A DNA stretch of 64,000 nt from Mercurialis annua (taxonomy: Eukaryota; Streptophyta; Magnoliopsida; Malpighiales; Euphorbiaceae): positions 3,784,501-3,848,500 of the forward strand of contig NC_065571.1 of NCBI RefSeq assembly GCF_937616625.2, read 5' to 3'. Both the position numbers and the translations under genes were made by a program. Positions 1 through 11,238 of this stretch are shown one piece after another (the first letter of the stretch is position 1; every line of letters starts with the position of its first letter). Below the pieces are notes generated by a model. The model saw only the letters and a list, made by a program, of their open reading frames with translations, was not told the DNA's origin and made no database searches.

Positions 1-288
1 CCCTGGTATGCAAGCCCCTGCAATTTCACGGTCCATAGAAATTACAGAAGTCACATTTGGCGGCAGAAGGAGTTAATTTTGCTCTTCTATTGTTTTCCCA
101 TATTGTAATATGCCTATAGACTGCATGTGTGTTCTCAATTCTGTTTTGTTGAGCCACGAGGCTGTTCTGACTTGCTTGCGTATTTCTTTGCTCTTTTCCT
201 TTTTGATAATGTGCTAATAGGAGGACTGAAATCATGCTTCGCCTTGAAGTCGTTATCTTGAAATTAAGGTTTATGTGCTATTTTGCAG
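1..288 (+). other. Intron, possibly with an upstream exon tail at its left edge
   Basis: This is the sequence before the first clear exon of the SPOT1-like gene, and it ends in a good acceptor (TTTTGCAG, 281-288). The first 70 bases read openly in frame 1 (WYASPCNFTVHRNYRSHIW), which looks like coding sequence. However, no GT donor of the right phase follows, so I do not add it to the gene. Confidence 0.3.
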
Positions 289-3200
289 GAGATGGAAAGA
301 TCTGCTGATATGCTAGCTGCTGGGTTACTTGAGTTGGCTGATCCATCTCTTTCGAGCAAATATTTTCTCCGCCAGGTCTCTTGATAATCATCATACTTGT
401 ATTTTATACTTGAGATAGGTGATGGTGGGTTAACTAGATCATTGCTGTTTAATTATCTTGCATTTGCTAAAAAGAATATGTGCCACAGCACTGGATGGAT
501 GAGCCTGATGGTTCAGGAGACTCCATGCTCAAGCATAAACCTCTTTGGGCTAGTTATGATTCAAGACATGGCAAGGAGAACAAGAAGAAGAAGAAGAAGA
601 AAGAACAAAAGAAGCAAGGAGATCTTTACCGCACTTATGGAACAAGAGTTATTCCAGTGTGAGCATGCACCTGGTCCTCCAATTGTCATTTTAGACAAGT
701 CACATCATATGACCTTGTGAAGTTACTTTTAACTAGTTCTTTATATCAATATTCTTTCTAACCTCAGAGTAGTATTGATGTTAAGAATTAGTTTTTCAGT
801 TAATAAATTTGTTTCATTTCCTATGGGTCCGAATTTCTTGTCTAAAGATGGAAGTGAACATAATCTTGATACAATAATGCTATGTTGCTTTTAATCATTT
901 ATCATTCTTAAAGATTGGTCTTGTACTGCAGCTTTGTGCTATCTTTGGCCGATGTGGATTCGGACCTTATGATGGAGGATGAAAGCCTTGTTTGGACAAG
1001 CAACGATGTTGTCATTGTACTTCAGCATCAACATGAAAAGGTACCTCTGAGGTGAGCAAAGATGCTTTCTGATTAGCTGTGTGATTGGTCCTTTCTTCAC
1101 ATTGAAACCATTTGCCTTTGTTATAATTATCACCTCAACTCAGAGGTGGTCACTTGCAATTTCAATCATGTATTCTACCATTTGCCGCATAATTGTCTTT
1201 TTCTTTGGCATGTATTCTACCATAAAGACCTGCTAGGGCTCATGTAGGTTGTGAGTCTTGTGACCATATGCATCTTCAATCAAGTGTTCATTGATCAATA
1301 AGCTTAGAAACTTTTATCATTATATGTTCACTCTATAAAATTATTTTAATTATAAATAAGTGAGCATTTTGTTGCTTCCCTAGTAAAATTTGGTATCTTA
1401 TGATTATGTTTATTTTATATTTTGTTTCGCAATTTCCCTTGGAATGGTGATGGTGATACTGATTCAATTATTTTCCAAATTCACATGCATGCTTATTTCA
1501 TGGAATGGTTCTATATCTGTAACAGAAAGATGGTATGACTAATTATCATCGATAGCTCAATTCAACTCATGTAAGCTTTAATCCCCAAGTACTTGGGAGT
1601 AGAAACACAATTATTCTATAAATCTGAATCTCTTACTACTCTTTTCTGGAAGAAACAACTGCCCTATATTTTTGTTGCATTGGTAAACCATCCATTAGCT
1701 TTTTCTTATAGTTTAGTCTGTGTTTCCTATAAAGAAATAGGCTTCAATACTTTTATATTCCGCTCATGTCTTTTAACTGTTCATTTCCTTAATTGCTTGT
1801 TGAGACAGCTATGTTTCAGAAACAGAGAGAAGGCATGCCATTCCTTCACTAGCACAGCGACATATATTGGCAGGGCTTGCATCTGCTGTTGGTGGGGTGA
1901 GCGCACCATATGAGAAAGCATCTCATGTACATGAAAGGCCAATTGTGAATTGGTTGTGGGCAGCTGGTTGTCATCCGTTTGGACCGTTCTCTAATACTTC
2001 TAAAGTCAGTAAATTATTACAGGATGTTGCCTTGGTAAGTGGAATTTTATTGTCAATATTTTCTGATTCTATTGCCACTTAATGAACTGACATACCTCCC
2101 ACTTTTTACAAAGTAAACAGCACGAGCCGGTTTAACTGGTTCGGCCATAAACTAGAGGTCAGTCGGATTCAGTTTTTCCCTAAAAATCAAAAATACAGTT
2201 TAACCTGTTTGAACTGGAAAAAATCACAAAATCCAAAAACCATTGAACCAGTTAAACTTTAAAAACCGTCTGGTTCTTTATTTACTAGTTATACTGAACC
2301 ATTTTCTAGTTTTCAATTCATTTGCTAGTTAAATTTTTTTGTGTTCAAAATTTAAACATATAGATGTATTCTAACAAAATATATACATATTATATATGTT
2401 GTGTAACTATATTTATTTTATGTTTAACGGGTTGAAGTAGTGGTTGATTGGGTCGAACGTGAACCCGTGGCCACACTGGTTTGGTTTAAAAAAATGGTCA
2501 AAAGTCCTTTAATTGTTTGGCACTTTATTAGCTTCCATTATTTATCTTGTCGCTGATATCGTCAACATATTCGGTTGGCAGAGAAACTCTATATATGCAC
2601 GTGTGGATTCTGCACTTCATAGAATTCGCGATACATCAGAGGTAAGTAGGTTTCAACTCATTATTAAAGCATTCAGATTGACAATTTAATGCCTAAAAAA
2701 TCCTTGAATATTGCAGGCTGTCCAATCTTTTGCGGCAGAATATCTGAAAACCCCTCTGGGTGAAGCTGTGAAAGGCAAGAAAAACAAGACTACGACGGAA
2801 CTGTGGTTAGAGAAGTTTTACAGGAAAACTACTAACTTGCCTGAACCTTTTCCCCATGAATTAGTCGACAGATTGGAAAAATATCTCGATGTAAGTAGCT
2901 ATTGATAGGTAACTGCTCGAATTATGAAATCGTGCAATCATATGACTTGATTCTGTGTGCATATGAATGACAGGGCCTTGAGGAACAGCTTGTAGATCTG
3001 TCTTCTCTGCTGTACGATCATAGATTACAAGACGCCCATATGAATAGTTCCGAAATTCTTCAAAGCTCTATGTTTACCCAGCAGTAAGTTTAATCAAATT
3101 AGTAAACCTGAATCTAGTTAGGCTGAATTTGATCGGCTTTATGCTTTGTAATGAAGGTATGTGGATCATGTTTTGGCGAACGAGAGGGAGAAAATGAGAT

Positions 3201-3322
3201 GCTGTGAAATCGAGTACAAATATCCCGTGCACTCTTCACAAACTTATATCTATGGAGGAATTCTTCTTGCTGGGTTCATTGTTTATTTTGCTGTCATTTT
3301 CTTTTCCAATCCTGTCCGTTGA
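289..3322 (+). CDS. SPOT1/At5g58100-like plant membrane protein, C-terminal 370 residues (partial)
   Basis: Eight exons join in one frame: 289-375, 489-658, 932-1051, 1809-2034, 2582-2641, 2717-2890, 2974-3083 and 3157-3322. All introns are GT-AG, and the phases agree at every junction. The product is the C-terminal 370 residues of a longer protein. It has a lysine-rich run after HGKENKK, a motif PIVNWLWAAGCHPFGPFS, and one hydrophobic segment close to the end (GGILLAGFIVYFAVIFF) followed by a very short tail. This resembles the plant-specific family of Arabidopsis At5g58100, which from memory is linked to pollen exine formation (SPOT1). The family has no known catalytic activity. The single C-terminal helix suggests a type I or tail-anchored membrane protein. 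The 5' exons lie left of the window. The gene family is fairly sure; the function is not. Confidence 0.8.
2105..2500. repeat. Degenerate AT-rich repeat with GGTTCAACTGG-like motifs, inside an intron
   Basis: This intronic segment contains phrases such as AACTAGAGGTCAGTC and GAACCAGTTAAAC. The same phrases recur at 23,715-23,935 and 24,455-24,625. The three stretches look like decayed copies of one short, probably non-autonomous element. Its ends and class cannot be fixed from these copies. Confidence 0.4.
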
Positions 3323-4089
3323 TGTCCACAAGAACTCTGGATCAAATTTCTAGATGTTTTCATCGGATGGGTGGGGGAAAAATTGCTTATACAGAACAGT
3401 GTTCAATAGACAATTTTGATGGTCTTTAATAGTGTAATACAAATAACATAGAAGAACTGTCTTCTTAGATTATCTACGGACATTACTGACTGATTCATTA
3501 AAATCCATTCTAATTTATTTCTACATATCTCTGTATAATTATACGTACTATAAACTTTATTTGTAACTAACATAAAGTTCTAAAAATTAATCATGTTGAT
3601 GTTTTCAGTGTATTTTTGGCAGGACAACCGCTCATTTCAAGTCCTTTTTAGTTTACTGGCGGTCTATGAAATGTATCATCTCGAAACTCATTCAGTGTAT
3701 ATTTTAGAAGTTTAACCATGAAATTTCTTTTTTAATAAGTAATCCAATCGAAATTTGTTATATTATTTAATATTCCCAATCCAAAATCGATTATTTATTT
3801 GTATCCCAATCAAAATTCGTTATTATTTAGCATATCCAAAATTAATCCAAAATTGATTATTTATTTGTATCCCATCAAGATTGATTATTTATTAGAAATT
3901 CAAACGAATTTCGCTATTTACAACTTTTCTAAAGTACAAATAAATATCCTTAACCGTTTTGTTCTAACTTGTCTAAACTTTAATTTGATAGTCGGATAAC
4001 AAGGAAAACAAAAATTTAGTATAATCATTTCATTAAAGTTCATTCTCTGAAGTTTCAAGTTGATCAAATAAACAGCAAACATTGAAAAA
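3323..4089. other. Intergenic, 3' flank of the SPOT1-like gene
   Basis: This stretch holds the expected 3' UTR and then AT-rich sequence. At 3,724-3,905 a phrase close to AAAATTGATTATTTATTTGTATCCC recurs three times in loose direct repeat. No coding region or RNA gene is supported. Confidence 0.5.
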
Positions 4090-4094
4090 ATGGA

Positions 4095-4187
4095 TAAAAA
4101 TAAATTAATGATCAGACATAGCTTTCTAGGCTGCAAATGTGCATCACATAAGCTTAGCTGTTGTCAACAGTTAGCTCAGAGCCCAGT
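4095..4187 (-). ncRNA. Possible second C/D-box snoRNA
   Basis: Downstream of the clear snoRNA on the same strand lies another ordered set. It has a C-like ATGATGA (near 4,144), a D'-like CTGA, a C'-like GTGATG and a D-like CTGA (near 4,110). No terminal stem of more than a few pairs is seen, and I found no rRNA match for the candidate guides. Chance occurrence is possible. Confidence 0.25.
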
Positions 4188-4256
4188 GCATTTTCATCAT
4201 CTACAAAACGAATTGTTCAACAATCTGAAAAATTGAGAAATAAATTAATGATATAT

Positions 4257-4333
4257 AGGATCCTCAGAGGTCATGCTTGTGAGTGTCATCAAAATAATCA
4301 GGTCTCAAAGATTTTATGTCATCATAGGATCCT
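4257..4333 (-). ncRNA. C/D-box snoRNA, predicted guide for 18S rRNA C38 (snoR66-like)
   Basis: Read on the - strand, this segment has every C/D snoRNA part in order. There is a terminal stem AGGATCCT, C box ATGATGA, D' box CTGA, C' box TTGATGA, D box CTGA, and the closing AGGATCCT. The 8-nt ends pair perfectly. Immediately before D' is ATCTTTGAGAC, which is complementary to GTCTCAAAGAT near the 5' end of plant 18S rRNA. The fifth base from D' pairs with C38 in Arabidopsis numbering, a site I recall as assigned to snoR66. The sequence before the D box (CACAAGCATGAC) resembles the neighbouring 18S segment only with a gap, so a second target is unproven. The length, about 77 nt, is normal. Confidence 0.82.
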
Positions 4334-4692
4334 AATTAGCAAATCTGAAAATTAATTTTTAAAAACAATCACAGAAATTAAAAAATTAAAATGATGTTGC
4401 AGAAACTAAATTCACTTGGACTGTAGATAACTTAGGCCAAGTGACTCAACGTCTGCATAAAAATCTTAGCCTCTTAAAATTAAAAAATAACGTAAGAACC
4501 CTAAAACAAAATATTTAAGAAAATTGATTTAAGGATTTACCAAGAGGCGTTTATACATGAAAAATCGAGAATTTTTGGAAAATAAAATCAAATTTCAAAT
4601 GAAACCTACAAAGAATGATTCGAACTGACGAGAAATAATTTTTTACAAAGAAAAGCCAACTTCGAGCGATAAAAGGTTAGGTTTTGGGTCTG

Positions 4693-4847
4693 TTTATATA
4701 GTGCTAAGGAATTTAGGATTAATTAGGGTTTTGCCATGTATGATACCAAATGACCAGAAACACCTCAATTATTTCGTTTGTAGCCCAAGCCCAAAGTTCT
4801 CGCTTTCTCAAAATTGTAAGGCCTGCTTTTACATGTTTGTTAGCCCA
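4693..4847 (-). promoter_or_regulatory. snoRNA-gene promoter: TATA box, telo-box and three Site II elements
   Basis: On the - strand, upstream of the snoRNA, there is a TATA box CTATATAAA (4,693-4,701), a telo-box AAACCCTAA (4,723-4,731) and Site II motifs TGGGCT at 4,782-4,787, 4,788-4,793 and 4,842-4,847. Site II plus telo-box is the known arrangement in plant snoRNA and ribosomal protein promoters. The transcript would start near 4,670 and reach the snoRNA about 340 nt later. Confidence 0.65.
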
Positions 4848-6190
4848 GTTTATCTATAAAATTTTGGATTTTTATAAAATATTCATTTTGGTCAAACTGT
4901 TTTTAAAAATAGGCTCGTTATTTTTTATAAAATACACTTTTTAGGTTTTATTATAAAAAAAAGGAATTCTTAGTGGATGATTAATAGATTTTTAATAAGT
5001 TTTTTAAAAAGCATGTATATATAATAAAGAAAAACGAATTTCATTTGAGTTGAAAAAAATCTAAAAGTGTAGAATAATTTAATGATTTGATATTTCTATG
5101 ATGCTTCAATTAGCTCAAAGATCAATTGATTATCTTTAAAATAATTGGTGGAGAAAATGTATAATTTTGGTTTGAGTATTATTTTAAATTTGACCGAGTT
5201 AAAAAAAAAAGGAAAAATCAACTCGCGTAGGTCGGTCCATCTAAAGGTCAATTTTATTACTATTTGGGGAACAAGTAGAGCCACTTATTTAATTGGTTAA
5301 TAATGGCGCTAAAATAATTTTGCTATGAAGCTGCTTTAGTATATTCTTGGCAATGCCAATGTGAATGCTCTCCCATCAACTTGGTTAATAGTATAAAATT
5401 GATTTTTATATATTTTTCAAATACTTTTTTAATAGTATTTTAAACAAAAATAATTAAAATTATTGATAAAATTAAAATTTACATATTTTAGTACAATAAA
5501 TTAAAGTGAGTAATAATCAAGTCAAATCAACCATAAAGACTCATATTAATCATTAAAATTATTACTCTCTGCTTTTATTAAGTTAATCCATGTCTCTTAT
5601 TTATAACTTTAGCTTTCATTATTATACTTTAATTAATTAAATTAATTTTGTCTGAACATAATTTTTATAATTAACATAACTTCATTCTAATTTTGTCATT
5701 TTATATTAAGATTATAGATTGATTAAATATGACTCAATCATGTTTAGTCTAATTAAGACAATCCTAATTTAAAAATATTTAGTCATATCAATTTAGTTTT
5801 AAACTAAAATTTAGAATAATTCAGAACTATTTTAATTTTTATGCAACATTCTATACTTAATTAAACCCAAATATAGGTAATTACACTAAGCATTCACCAC
5901 TAAACAAAATAGCTTATGAAAATTTAGATGTTTAACAATGACCACGGCAAGAAATGAGTCAATAACAACATTATTATATTAGCAAAACTACAAGAATCTT
6001 GCCATTTTTCTCATGGTATTACCGGAAAAAATGATAATTAATTAATTAATAACATTGACAAACAATGAAAATTACAAGGATCTTTAAGTAATTTCACTTC
6101 TCACATCACATGACTACAAATCTACCAATCAGCCAAGTATGACCAATCAAACAAACAAAAATGTCTCACGTCACCACATACGTAGCACAG
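4848..6190. other. Intergenic, AT-rich
   Basis: No reading frame with coding character, no RNA gene and no clear transposon ends are seen here. The sequence is rich in A/T runs. Confidence 0.5.
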
Positions 6191-6195
6191 TTATC

Positions 6196-6270
6196 CCACG
6201 TGGCATCATCTTGTCAACCAAGTCACCCCAAATTTTAGTGGACCCCATAATTCTCTTATATATTCACGTG
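6196..6270 (+). promoter_or_regulatory. Promoter of the CP1-like gene with two CACGTG boxes
   Basis: A G-box/ABRE-type CCACGTGGC lies at 6,196-6,204. A TATA-like TATATATT (about 6,256-6,263) is followed at once by a second CACGTG (6,265-6,270). The start codon is about 92 bp further on. CACGTGGC is the usual bZIP target in abscisic-acid and stress-regulated plant promoters, so stress control is plausible but inferred. Confidence 0.5.
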
Positions 6271-6361
6271 CGTACTAAATCTTCTCCCATTATTTAGCTC
6301 TCAAAAAACTTAAAATAAAAACCCTTCTCCTCTGCTTTTACATTTCAAAACAGAAAAAAAA

Positions 6362-6877
6362 ATGTGTCCCTCTGGTAGAACTAATTTCGCAGCTTCAGGC
6401 GTCAAAACGGCGTCGTCGCCAGATTTCAGGTCAGCATTTGATGTTCTCGATGCAGACCGCGACGGCAAGATTAGCAAAGAAGATCTCAAAATGTTTTACT
6501 CTGGCTACTGCTCAAACGACGTCGTTGAAGACGAAGTTGTATGTTCGATGATGTCCGTCGCAGATTTTAACAAGGACGGGTTCGTTGAGTACGACGAGTT
6601 TCAGAGAGTTTTGGACGGTAATGTCAAAAAAAATGAGAATCAAAATACGAAGATTAATTATAATAATAATGGAGTTATGGAAGAAGTTTTTAAGGTGATG
6701 GATAAAGATGGAGATGGGAAATTAAATTATGATGATTTGAAGAGTTACATGGAATTAGCAGGATTTGATGCGAATGATGAAGATATTAAGGCTATGATTA
6801 AATTAGGTTGCGGCGGAGGTGAAAAAGATTGTGTTTCTTTTGATGATTTAATCAAGATTTTATCTCTTGATTTTTAA
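6362..6877 (+). CDS. EF-hand calcium-binding protein CP1-like
   Basis: This is a single-exon gene for a 171-residue protein. It starts MCPSGR, as the Arabidopsis CP1 protein (At5g49480) does, and the motif FKVMDKDGDGKL also fits that family. EF-hand loops are visible at residues 30-41 (D30, D32, D34, S38), 68-79 (D68, N70, D72, E76, E79) and 114-125 (D114, D116, D118, N122). Loop 2 is canonical. Loops 1 and 3 have Asp instead of Glu at position 12, which can shift metal preference or affinity. A fourth hand near 151-162 has lost its ligands. The Asn-rich linker (91-103) is specific to this copy. The protein is probably a soluble cytosolic calcium sensor; CP1 proteins are stress-responsive. 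The ATG follows an A-rich leader, and there is no upstream in-frame alternative. Confidence 0.9.
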   Translation: MCPSGRTNFAASGVKTASSPDFRSAFDVLDADRDGKISKEDLKMFYSGYCSNDVVEDEVVCSMMSVADFNKDGFVEYDEFQRVLDGNVKKNENQNTKINYNNNGVMEEVFKVMDKDGDGKLNYDDLKSYMELAGFDANDEDIKAMIKLGCGGGEKDCVSFDDLIKILSLDF

Positions 6878-7244
6878 ATTTAAGGTCTAAATTAATGGTC
6901 CTTTATTAATATTATTATGTCTATTCTGTATGATTTTTAGCATTAATGGACGGATGCTAATAAATTATAATGTTTCTGATTCAAGAACTTGTATTCTAGC
7001 GTATAAATGAAGTTCTTTGTGGTTTTGTATGTTTTGACAGCTCAAAATGAGTTTGTATTTTTTGTTTGGTTGTGTTTGCCATTTTTGTTGATCCAAAAAT
7101 ATTCGGTGAGTTTGTGTGGTGTATAACCACTCGTTTGATACGAGGCTATATTCTGGGAAATTTGAACCAGTAGTTATGATTTTTGATTTTGCTTGTAAAC
7201 AGGCTCTTTCATTATAGACCATTAGTACTAGAGGTATAACTGCG
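6878..7244. other. 3' UTR and flank of the CP1-like gene
   Basis: AT-rich sequence after the stop codon. No coding region is supported, and the antisense frame here has no recognisable features. Confidence 0.5.
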
Positions 7245-7254
7245 TTAATCTCTT

Positions 7255-7662
7255 TTGGGAGCTACTCGAACTTCGGCTCGATAAAAGACTCGTGTAGTAA
7301 ACGAGTCAGTACCAATTTTAGTGATACTCGACTTAAAAGCTCGCGGGTAAGCTCGTTTGTATATTTAATTTATATGCTCATTTGATATATTATTATTTGA
7401 ATTTTAAATCTTAAATATTAATTCATATATTTTTGTTAATAAATAAATATAAAATAAATAATTAAAATTCATTTGTATAAAGAAATTTGTTTGAAATTAG
7501 TTTTAATTTAAATATATTAAATAAAAATGAAACTCAATTAAATTCGTGAGCTTTGATAAACTTGAGAAATACTCAATATATAAACTTGAAATTAGACTCG
7601 AAAATAAACGAGTCATTCTCAATCTTCTCAATACTCGACTTGGCCTGACTCGTTTACACCCA
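7255..7662. repeat. Short repeat rich in ACTCG motifs, hAT-like MITE candidate
   Basis: CTCG-rich ends (CTACTCGAACTTCGGCTCG on the left, GGCCTGACTCGTTTACACCC on the right) enclose an AT-rich core. The right end read backwards, GGGTGTAAACGAGTC, is the typical terminus of a widespread plant family of short non-autonomous elements. I did not find a target duplication. Confidence 0.4.
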
Positions 7663-7977
7663 TAAATAGAACCAGAAATGCAAGTCTCTTGTGGCAGGAC
7701 CAGGAATAAAAGCCAACAGCATATTGCAAACTTGTCAATTGCATATTGACATTACAACTGAATGAGCGGGCAATAGAATGAGACAAATTCGAGAGTTTTG
7801 GACCGAAAAAATTGAACTATCAATGTATAATATAATTTATTATAAAAAATAATATTGAATTCTTATTTTTCAAGAATTTATAATATATAAAATACTATTA
7901 ATTGATCTATATTTAATATGTAAGTCAAATTTTTGTTATTGTTCCTTTAAACTTTTTCTAAAATTCCTTTTTATATA

Positions 7978-8588
7978 GGCTTAATTTCTTAAAAAAAACC
8001 CACCTTATATTTTTTTTTCGTTTATACCCCGACCTTGTAAAAACACCATTTGTACCCAATTTTGAGTTTTTATGTTTCATCTCTACCCAAAAGCATTAAA
8101 TTGTACTCTTTTCATTTGAAAAAAGTTTAAAACAATCCTTCATTTTTAACTTATACACGAATTAGATATTAATGTTATTAATAGTACAAAAATACCATCT
8201 TTTTCAAAAAATTAAAAATAATAATAATTTTTTTTAATTTTTTTAAAAAATATTTCGAATTTTTTTTTATTTTTTTAAAAATATTTCCGACAAAAAAATT
8301 AAAAATAATAATAAATTTTTTAATTTTTTATTATTTTATCAAATTAAAAAAATTAATTAATTATTTGGATGTATTTGATTATTTTTTAAGTTTAAGAATT
8401 TATTTGTATATTTTAAAATAGAAAAAAGTATGTTTTAAACTCTTTTCCAAATGAAAAAAGTACAATTTCATGCTTTTGGATAGAGATGAAACATAAAAAC
8501 CCAAAATTGGGTACAAATGGTGTTTTTACAAAGTCAGGGTATAAACGAAAAAAAAGTGCAAGGTGGGTTTTTTTTAAGGAATTAAGCC
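7978..8588. mobile_element. Mutator-like non-autonomous inverted-repeat element, 611 bp
   Basis: The element starts GGCTTAATTTCTTAAAAAAAA and ends with its near-reverse complement. The arms run for about 160 bp (7,978-8,140 and 8,430-8,588). It is flanked by a perfect 9-bp duplication TTTTATATA (7,969-7,977 and 8,589-8,597), the hallmark of Mutator-like insertion. It contains no coding sequence. Similar ends occur at 13,297, 52,278 and 59,611. Confidence 0.85.
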
Positions 8589-8904
8589 TTTTATATACTT
8601 AAGTAAAACCCAGAACCAAACCATAGTGAATGAAATTTTACCCTTTTCAAAGAAAAAATAAGACACTATAATAATTTAGAATTATAAAAAAGTTTACTAT
8701 TAAACTAAACTGAACCAAAAACTGATAGCATGCCCCAATATATAAAGATGAGCAAAACAATCCACTAACTCTTGGTTCACAAGTCATAGATTAACTAAAT
8801 AAAAACACCAAAACTGCAATTACATGAAAAGATGCCATGGGATTCTAAATGCTAAATTCTAAATTATAACATGACTATTTTTTATGTTAAGAGCTAAGAA
8901 ATGA

Positions 8905-11191
8905 TTACACCAAATCTATTTTCCCCTTCTCCAAAGGCTTCTTTATGAACTTGTAACATACAAATGTAAGCAAGTCTCTCTCCATCTCTGTGATTTCCGT
9001 ACTGCCAAAATGTAGATATTCATAGGTTAGCCTAACTCATGCGACAAACTGAAAATAATTCAATGAGTGGAAGATATAAGATTGCAGACGTGCAAAACCC
9101 CTATTTACCTGTACTCGGGTTCAAATTCCATGCCGGAGAGGTACTGATTGGCTTTGCAAATAACAAATGTGTCAAGCCTAGGTGCTGGCACTGCGGAACA
9201 TAAGAATCAGAAAATATGATCATAGATTTTTCCTGGTGAGAATTTTTTTCCATACATCACAAATCCACAAAATCAATAAAACAAAATGAGAGAAAGGAAC
9301 TACAAAGTATGTCGCCCCTTATGTGGCAAAAATTACAGTTTTAAACTAATTTTTGAGGGTATAATAGGAATAAGTTTATTCAAGAAGATACTCCGCTAAA
9401 TATGATGTAAAAGAGATATATTCCTCACGACTTCCAATTGCTGATCATAATCAACTCAAATGACAGCTACTAAAACACAATGTTCTCCAAAGTCTTCCAA
9501 ATGCTCAAGGAAATACAAAAAATTGTGCCTATCCAAAAATCATAAACACAAACCATAGTCTATAGCTTGATTGTGTTTTGACTAAAATAAGCAGATTGCA
9601 TATCATTAACCAATATTGTAACAGAAGCAAGGCTACTTTAAGCTGCCCCCATTTTCAAGAATAGCCTAATAATCTGATCAAAACTTAATGTTATTTAAGC
9701 AACTGTCAAGCCTACACAAGTTATAGAAGATCAGAGGTTGAGACTTATGTTATACTATGTTGATCATGCATGCTGCAAAACAAGTTTGGGCACTAAACTC
9801 CAACCTAAAGCTCAACAAAATCAGTATTTAAAGCACAGTATACCACAAGAAGCAAAGCAAGAAAAGGGAACGCTTTATAAGTCTTCAATTATCCTATCCA
9901 CAAACATCACCTATTTCATCAAGATACAGCAATAGAAATGTGAATTCTAGAATGAATACTTCTCACGCAAAAGGCTTCAATAATTATATAAACTGCTATA
10001 CCTTGAATTCATCTAAAGAATTAAAAAATAATAATTGAACAAATCGGTTCAACAAACAACTACAGAAAAACTATTGGCTTTGTTACACAGCTAAGTAACA
10101 ACAAATAAACTTTGAAATTACCCATGTCATCTTCTTCACTTGTTATGGATTGTTTAAGTCTCGATTGATAATTATCAGGCAACTTTGATAGAACAGTTTC
10201 ATCAAAATGGTTTTTGAGATCATCCTCGCACCTGCAATCACAAAGGTGGTGTCATAATTATAATCCTAATAATCCTCAAGCACATCCTAGCAAAATGAAA
10301 TAAGCAATGTAACTAAGTAACACCTTCACCTTTCTGCAAACATCTGCTCCTGCACAGAAAGCCTGTTTCGATGCTCATCAGATTTTTGAATGTGAAACAA
10401 GTATTCCTCAATCTGCCATAAAACTTGCACAATAAATCACATAAGCTAAACTGGCACTTGTTTCTGCAACACTAGAGGTTACCAATGAATTTAACCAAAC
10501 ACAATTACTAATAATTTCAGCATCCGCCAGGACCACCACCCAAAAACATCACAGAGCAATAGTTCATTAAAACTTATCAGCCAGCCAGACAGACCTTCTG
10601 GATTCGAATACGGAGATATGATCTCAACAAAAACTGGGCCCTATCTAGGTCCATCTGGTAAAGGGACACAGTTAGAGGATCTACACCGTCCGTTTCAGAT
10701 ATTTCTACATTTTCTTCCTGTAATGAAAATAAAAAAAGCACCAAATTAATCAGAAATACCATTCCCATACATTTCCAAGAATATGCACATTAAGCATGAC
10801 ACGCATAACTGCAAGTAATATAAATTACAAAACATAAACCTAACATCCAATGCACCAATTAAAAAGCTAATGTAATCGACAAGTTGTTTACCATGAAGTT
10901 GCTTGGAAAATTAACAGAATAACAATATAGGGCACCGTGCAAGGATAATTGTTGAAACAAATTGCATCTAAAAGTTAGGGTTTAGAGAAAGAAAAATCAT
11001 ACCGCCAATTCAATCTGTTCTTTAACTCTCTGAACCAAAGAAGTTTCATGCTGAAGGATCTCAGGTGCAGCTTTCTCATTACGCCAAGCTCGTTTCAAGA
11101 GCTCAACATCAGTCGTAGAAATCAATGACTCATAATCATCCATCATCCTCGCTTGACTTGTTGATTCCTCTCCAGATCCAGTATTGGCCAT
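8905..11191 (-). CDS. SLD5: DNA replication complex GINS subunit SLD5
   Basis: Six coding exons on the - strand join in frame: 11191-11003, 10717-10595, 10412-10330, 10231-10122, 9190-9109 and 9001-8905. They give 227 residues, the usual SLD5 size. Recognisable parts are the N-terminal helical segment (YESLISTTDVELLKRAWRNE), the helix MDLDRAQFLLRSYLRIRIQK, the LPDNYQ motif, and the C-terminal B domain beginning VPAPRLDTFVICKA and closing near FIKKPLEKGKIDLV. SLD5 joins PSF1-3 in GINS, which with MCM2-7 and CDC45 forms the replicative helicase in the nucleus. All introns are GT-AG. The start at 11,191 is the first ATG after a probable leader intron and fits the family's N-terminus. Confidence 0.9.
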
Positions 11192-11238
11192 CTGGACTGA
11201 TTACTCAAAGTCAATCTGATTGCTTCTTTTTTAAACTG

